From NCBI GenBank assembly GCA_030834765.1, contig JAUQXG010000376.1:1-7612 (forward strand): a DNA stretch of 7,612 nucleotides. Direction: 5' to 3'. This document shows, piece after piece, positions 5,883-7,612 of the stretch. Each line of letters opens with the position of its first letter. Position 1 is the first letter of the stretch. The translations under genes were made by a program, and so were the position numbers. The notes beneath the pieces are model-generated. The model saw only the letters and a program-made list of their open reading frames with translations. It had not been told where the DNA came from and searched no databases. This DNA is from Lutispora sp. (GTDB lineage: Bacteria > Bacillota > Clostridia > Lutisporales > Lutisporaceae).

Positions 5883-7445
5883 CTATTTTTTGTGTTGGTT
5901 CACCTTATTTATTAAAGATGTATGTGATATCTTTAAGTTGGCCGCAGCTTTTCTATAGCTCCTAAATTCTTTAATAGCCTTCTCTATATATCCATATTCT
6001 AAGTCTTTAATAATTTTAGGTAAGTCCATAGGAAATTCAGTTTTTTTGTTTTTGTTATGACTGTTACTTTTTTTCGGATACATTAGTTGATGATAATCCA
6101 GTATTATATCTTTTTCTTGGATTATTCCCTCTGCAACAAAAACTGCCCTCTCTAAAACGTTGTTAAGTTCTCTTACATTTCCTGGCCAATCAAAATTAAT
6201 CAGCTTATCCATGGCCTCTTGAGATACGGGCATTTCCGGTCTATTACTGTTTCTACATATATCGGAAATTAAGTAGTAGGTCATTCTTTCAATATCACCT
6301 TCTCGGTCTCTTAAAGGTGGTATAAAAATAGGAATAATATTCAATCTATAATACAAGTCTTCTCTGAAAGATTTATCTCTTATCATTTCCTCTAAATCCC
6401 TATTGGTTGCAGATAGAACTCTAACATCAATGTCTATCTCTTGTTTACCGCCAATTCTTCTTATCTTTTTTTCTTGCAAAGCACGCAAAAGCTTGGGTTG
6501 TAAATGAGGTGCCAGTTCCCCTATTTCATCTAAGAAAAATGTTCCACCAGTGGCCTGCTCAAAATACCCTTGTTTACCTGAAGAATTGGCGCCTGTAAAG
6601 GAACCTTTCTCATATCCAAAGAATTCACTTTCTATTAATGATTCTGGTATGGATGCGCAATTTACCGCAACAAATGGTCCTTTTGCTCTTAAACTTTCCA
6701 TATGTATTGCTCTAGCAAAAAGCTCCTTTCCCGTACCACTTTCACCTCTTAACATAACTGAGGCCTCTGATTTAGAAACAGATTTAGCCAAATCAATAGT
6801 TTGTCGTATAGCAAGGCTCTCACCTTGAATACTATCAAAAGTCACCATAGACGGTCTCATTATGGTATTAATAAGATTTCTTATGTTTTCTAGTTCTTTC
6901 ACTATTATTAGATGGCTTGTAACAATATTTTGCTCATTTTTAATAGGATTTAGATGGGCAAAAAGTCTCTTTTGCTTGTTGTTTCGTTCGTCTACAAACT
7001 CGATATTACTTTCGTTTATACATTTTTCCAGCTGTGGGCAGTTTTCATTTAATAGCTCTTGTAAGGTGGAAATTCGTCCATTTTTACCTTCAAGTAAAGT
7101 CTTGCCCTTATTATTGTAGCTAACAATATTACCCTTTGCATCAGTCTGAATTATGGCATCGTCTATATTATTTAAGAGGGTGGAAAGTTCCACCTCAATG
7201 CGCTCATATTCCATTAGGTCAATGTATGATATGCTTTCTATTTCTGGTACTCTTTGCTGCATAAAATGAACAAAATCTTCTTCAGATAAGGAATCATCCC
7301 ATTCTATTTTGCAGCAGATATACGGGTCTGATTCCATGGTAACTATGTTAATTCCATAATCGGCGATTGCCTTAAGCACAAGGAATATTAAGCCCATTCT
7401 ATTAGGCGTGCCATTAATCTTTATTCTCCTTATTCTGCTGCTCAT
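5883..7445 (-). CDS. TyrR-like sigma-54-dependent transcriptional activator (ACT-PAS-AAA+-HTH)
   Basis: A complete 520-residue protein. Domains: ACT-like effector domain (about 1-78); PAS (about 82-190, with [15 protein letters not shown]); AAA+ (about 205-445) with Walker A GESGTGKE (234-241), the sigma-54 contact loop GSFTGA (281-286), Walker [12 protein letters not shown] (300-310), SATNRDL (345-351), [10 protein letters not shown] (370-379) and WPGNVREL (420-427); and a C-terminal HTH (about 495-517, [20 protein letters not shown]). The order, and the ISHTSLINK recognition helix, match TyrR. Unlike E. coli TyrR, which lacks this loop motif and works with sigma-70, this protein keeps the sigma-54 loop. 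It should activate the divergence-free downstream operon at 5588-5604 by binding the boxes beside its own stop codon. The ATG (7443-7445) has AGAGG about nine bases upstream and lies 17 bases after the M20 stop, so the two genes are probably cotranscribed. An amino-acid-like ligand is inferred. Confidence 0.93.
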   Translation of the reverse strand: MSSRIRRIKINGTPNRMGLIFLVLKAIADYGINIVTMESDPYICCKIEWDDSLSEEDFVHFMQQRVPEIESISYIDLMEYERIEVELSTLLNNIDDAIIQTDAKGNIVSYNNKGKTLLEGKNGRISTLQELLNENCPQLEKCINESNIEFVDERNNKQKRLFAHLNPIKNEQNIVTSHLIIVKELENIRNLINTIMRPSMVTFDSIQGESLAIRQTIDLAKSVSKSEASVMLRGESGTGKELFARAIHMESLRAKGPFVAVNCASIPESLIESEFFGYEKGSFTGANSSGKQGYFEQATGGTFFLDEIGELAPHLQPKLLRALQEKKIRRIGGKQEIDIDVRVLSATNRDLEEMIRDKSFREDLYYRLNIIPIFIPPLRDREGDIERMTYYLISDICRNSNRPEMPVSQEAMDKLINFDWPGNVRELNNVLERAVFVAEGIIQEKDIILDYHQLMYPKKSNSHNKNKKTEFPMDLPKIIKDLEYGYIEKAIKEFRSYRKAAANLKISHTSLINKVNQHKK

Positions 7446-7462
7446 TTACCTTTTCCTCTCAT

Positions 7463-7612
7463 TCATTCTATCATTTTAATCAACACAGCTGTCTGTATCT
7501 TTATTCCATTTTCTATGCATTTTTCGTCTAAATGGAATCCATCAGTATGTAAGTTGCAGACTTCAGTTTCATTAGAGGCTTTACAACCAATATGGAAATA
7601 TGCCCCTTCCGC
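7463..7612 (-). CDS. M20-family amidohydrolase/peptidase, C-terminal end only
   Basis: Reading leftwards from the window edge, 49 codons are open and end with TGA at 7463-7465. The fragment GAYFHIGCKASNETEV, then NLHTDGFHLDEKCIENGIKI, has the shape of the C-terminus of M20 metallopeptidases and aminoacyl/hippurate-type amidohydrolases: a G-x-Y/F-x-x-G strand, then a conserved metal-binding His (LHTDGFHLDE, compare H-x-P-x-F-x-x-D-E), then the final small-residue helix. Family members hydrolyse N-acyl or N-carbamoyl amino acids or dipeptides in the cytoplasm, using two metal ions. The start lies outside the window. It sits 17 bases upstream of the regulator on the same strand and likely shares its transcript, placing a hydrolase in the same pathway as the racemase and DUF917 protein. 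The subfamily and substrate cannot be told from this fragment. Confidence 0.75.
   Translation of the reverse strand, partial: AEGAYFHIGCKASNETEVCNLHTDGFHLDEKCIENGIKIQTAVLIKMIE

Overview
The window is AT-rich, with strong AGGAG-type ribosome binding sites and families common in anaerobic Firmicutes. A Clostridia-class, probably amino-acid-fermenting, host is the best guess; this is inferred from gene content and base composition, not from a marker gene.

Left part (1-1640, + strand): the 3' end of a multi-pass membrane protein of the DUF5692 type, a GC-rich hairpin, then a complete TetR/AcrR-family regulator followed by a long-stem hairpin. The middle (1548-2169) has no intact gene. It holds two bidirectional terminator-like hairpins, a decayed minus-strand reading frame that resembles the C-terminus of a small antitoxin, and 34 coding-like codons directly after, and in frame with, the stop codon of the next gene.

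Right part (2170-7612, all - strand, reading leftwards): the C-terminus of an M20-family amidohydrolase/peptidase enters from the right edge and is followed after 17 bases by a TyrR-like sigma-54 activator (ACT, PAS, AAA+ with GSFTGA, TyrR-type HTH). Next comes a 340-base control region. It holds three tandem 17-bp palindromes that closely match the TyrR box (TGTAAA-N5-TTTACA here; TGTAAA-N6-TTTACA in E. coli), a terminator for the regulator transcript, and a near-consensus -24/-12 sigma-54 promoter. Downstream of that promoter lies a three-gene operon: Asp/Glu/hydantoin racemase family protein, DUF917 (S-methyl-thiohydantoin desulfurase family) protein, and an NhaC-family antiporter.

Read together, the right part looks like a self-contained, ligand-induced catabolic island. 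An amino-acid-like effector would be sensed by the ACT/PAS regulator, which would bind the three boxes about 255-300 bp upstream of the start site and activate the sigma-54 promoter. The products would take up a substrate (NhaC-type carrier), racemise it (two-Cys racemase) and hydrolyse it (DUF917 and M20 enzymes). A hydantoin, thiohydantoin or N-substituted amino acid is the most economical substrate guess, but the sequence does not prove it.
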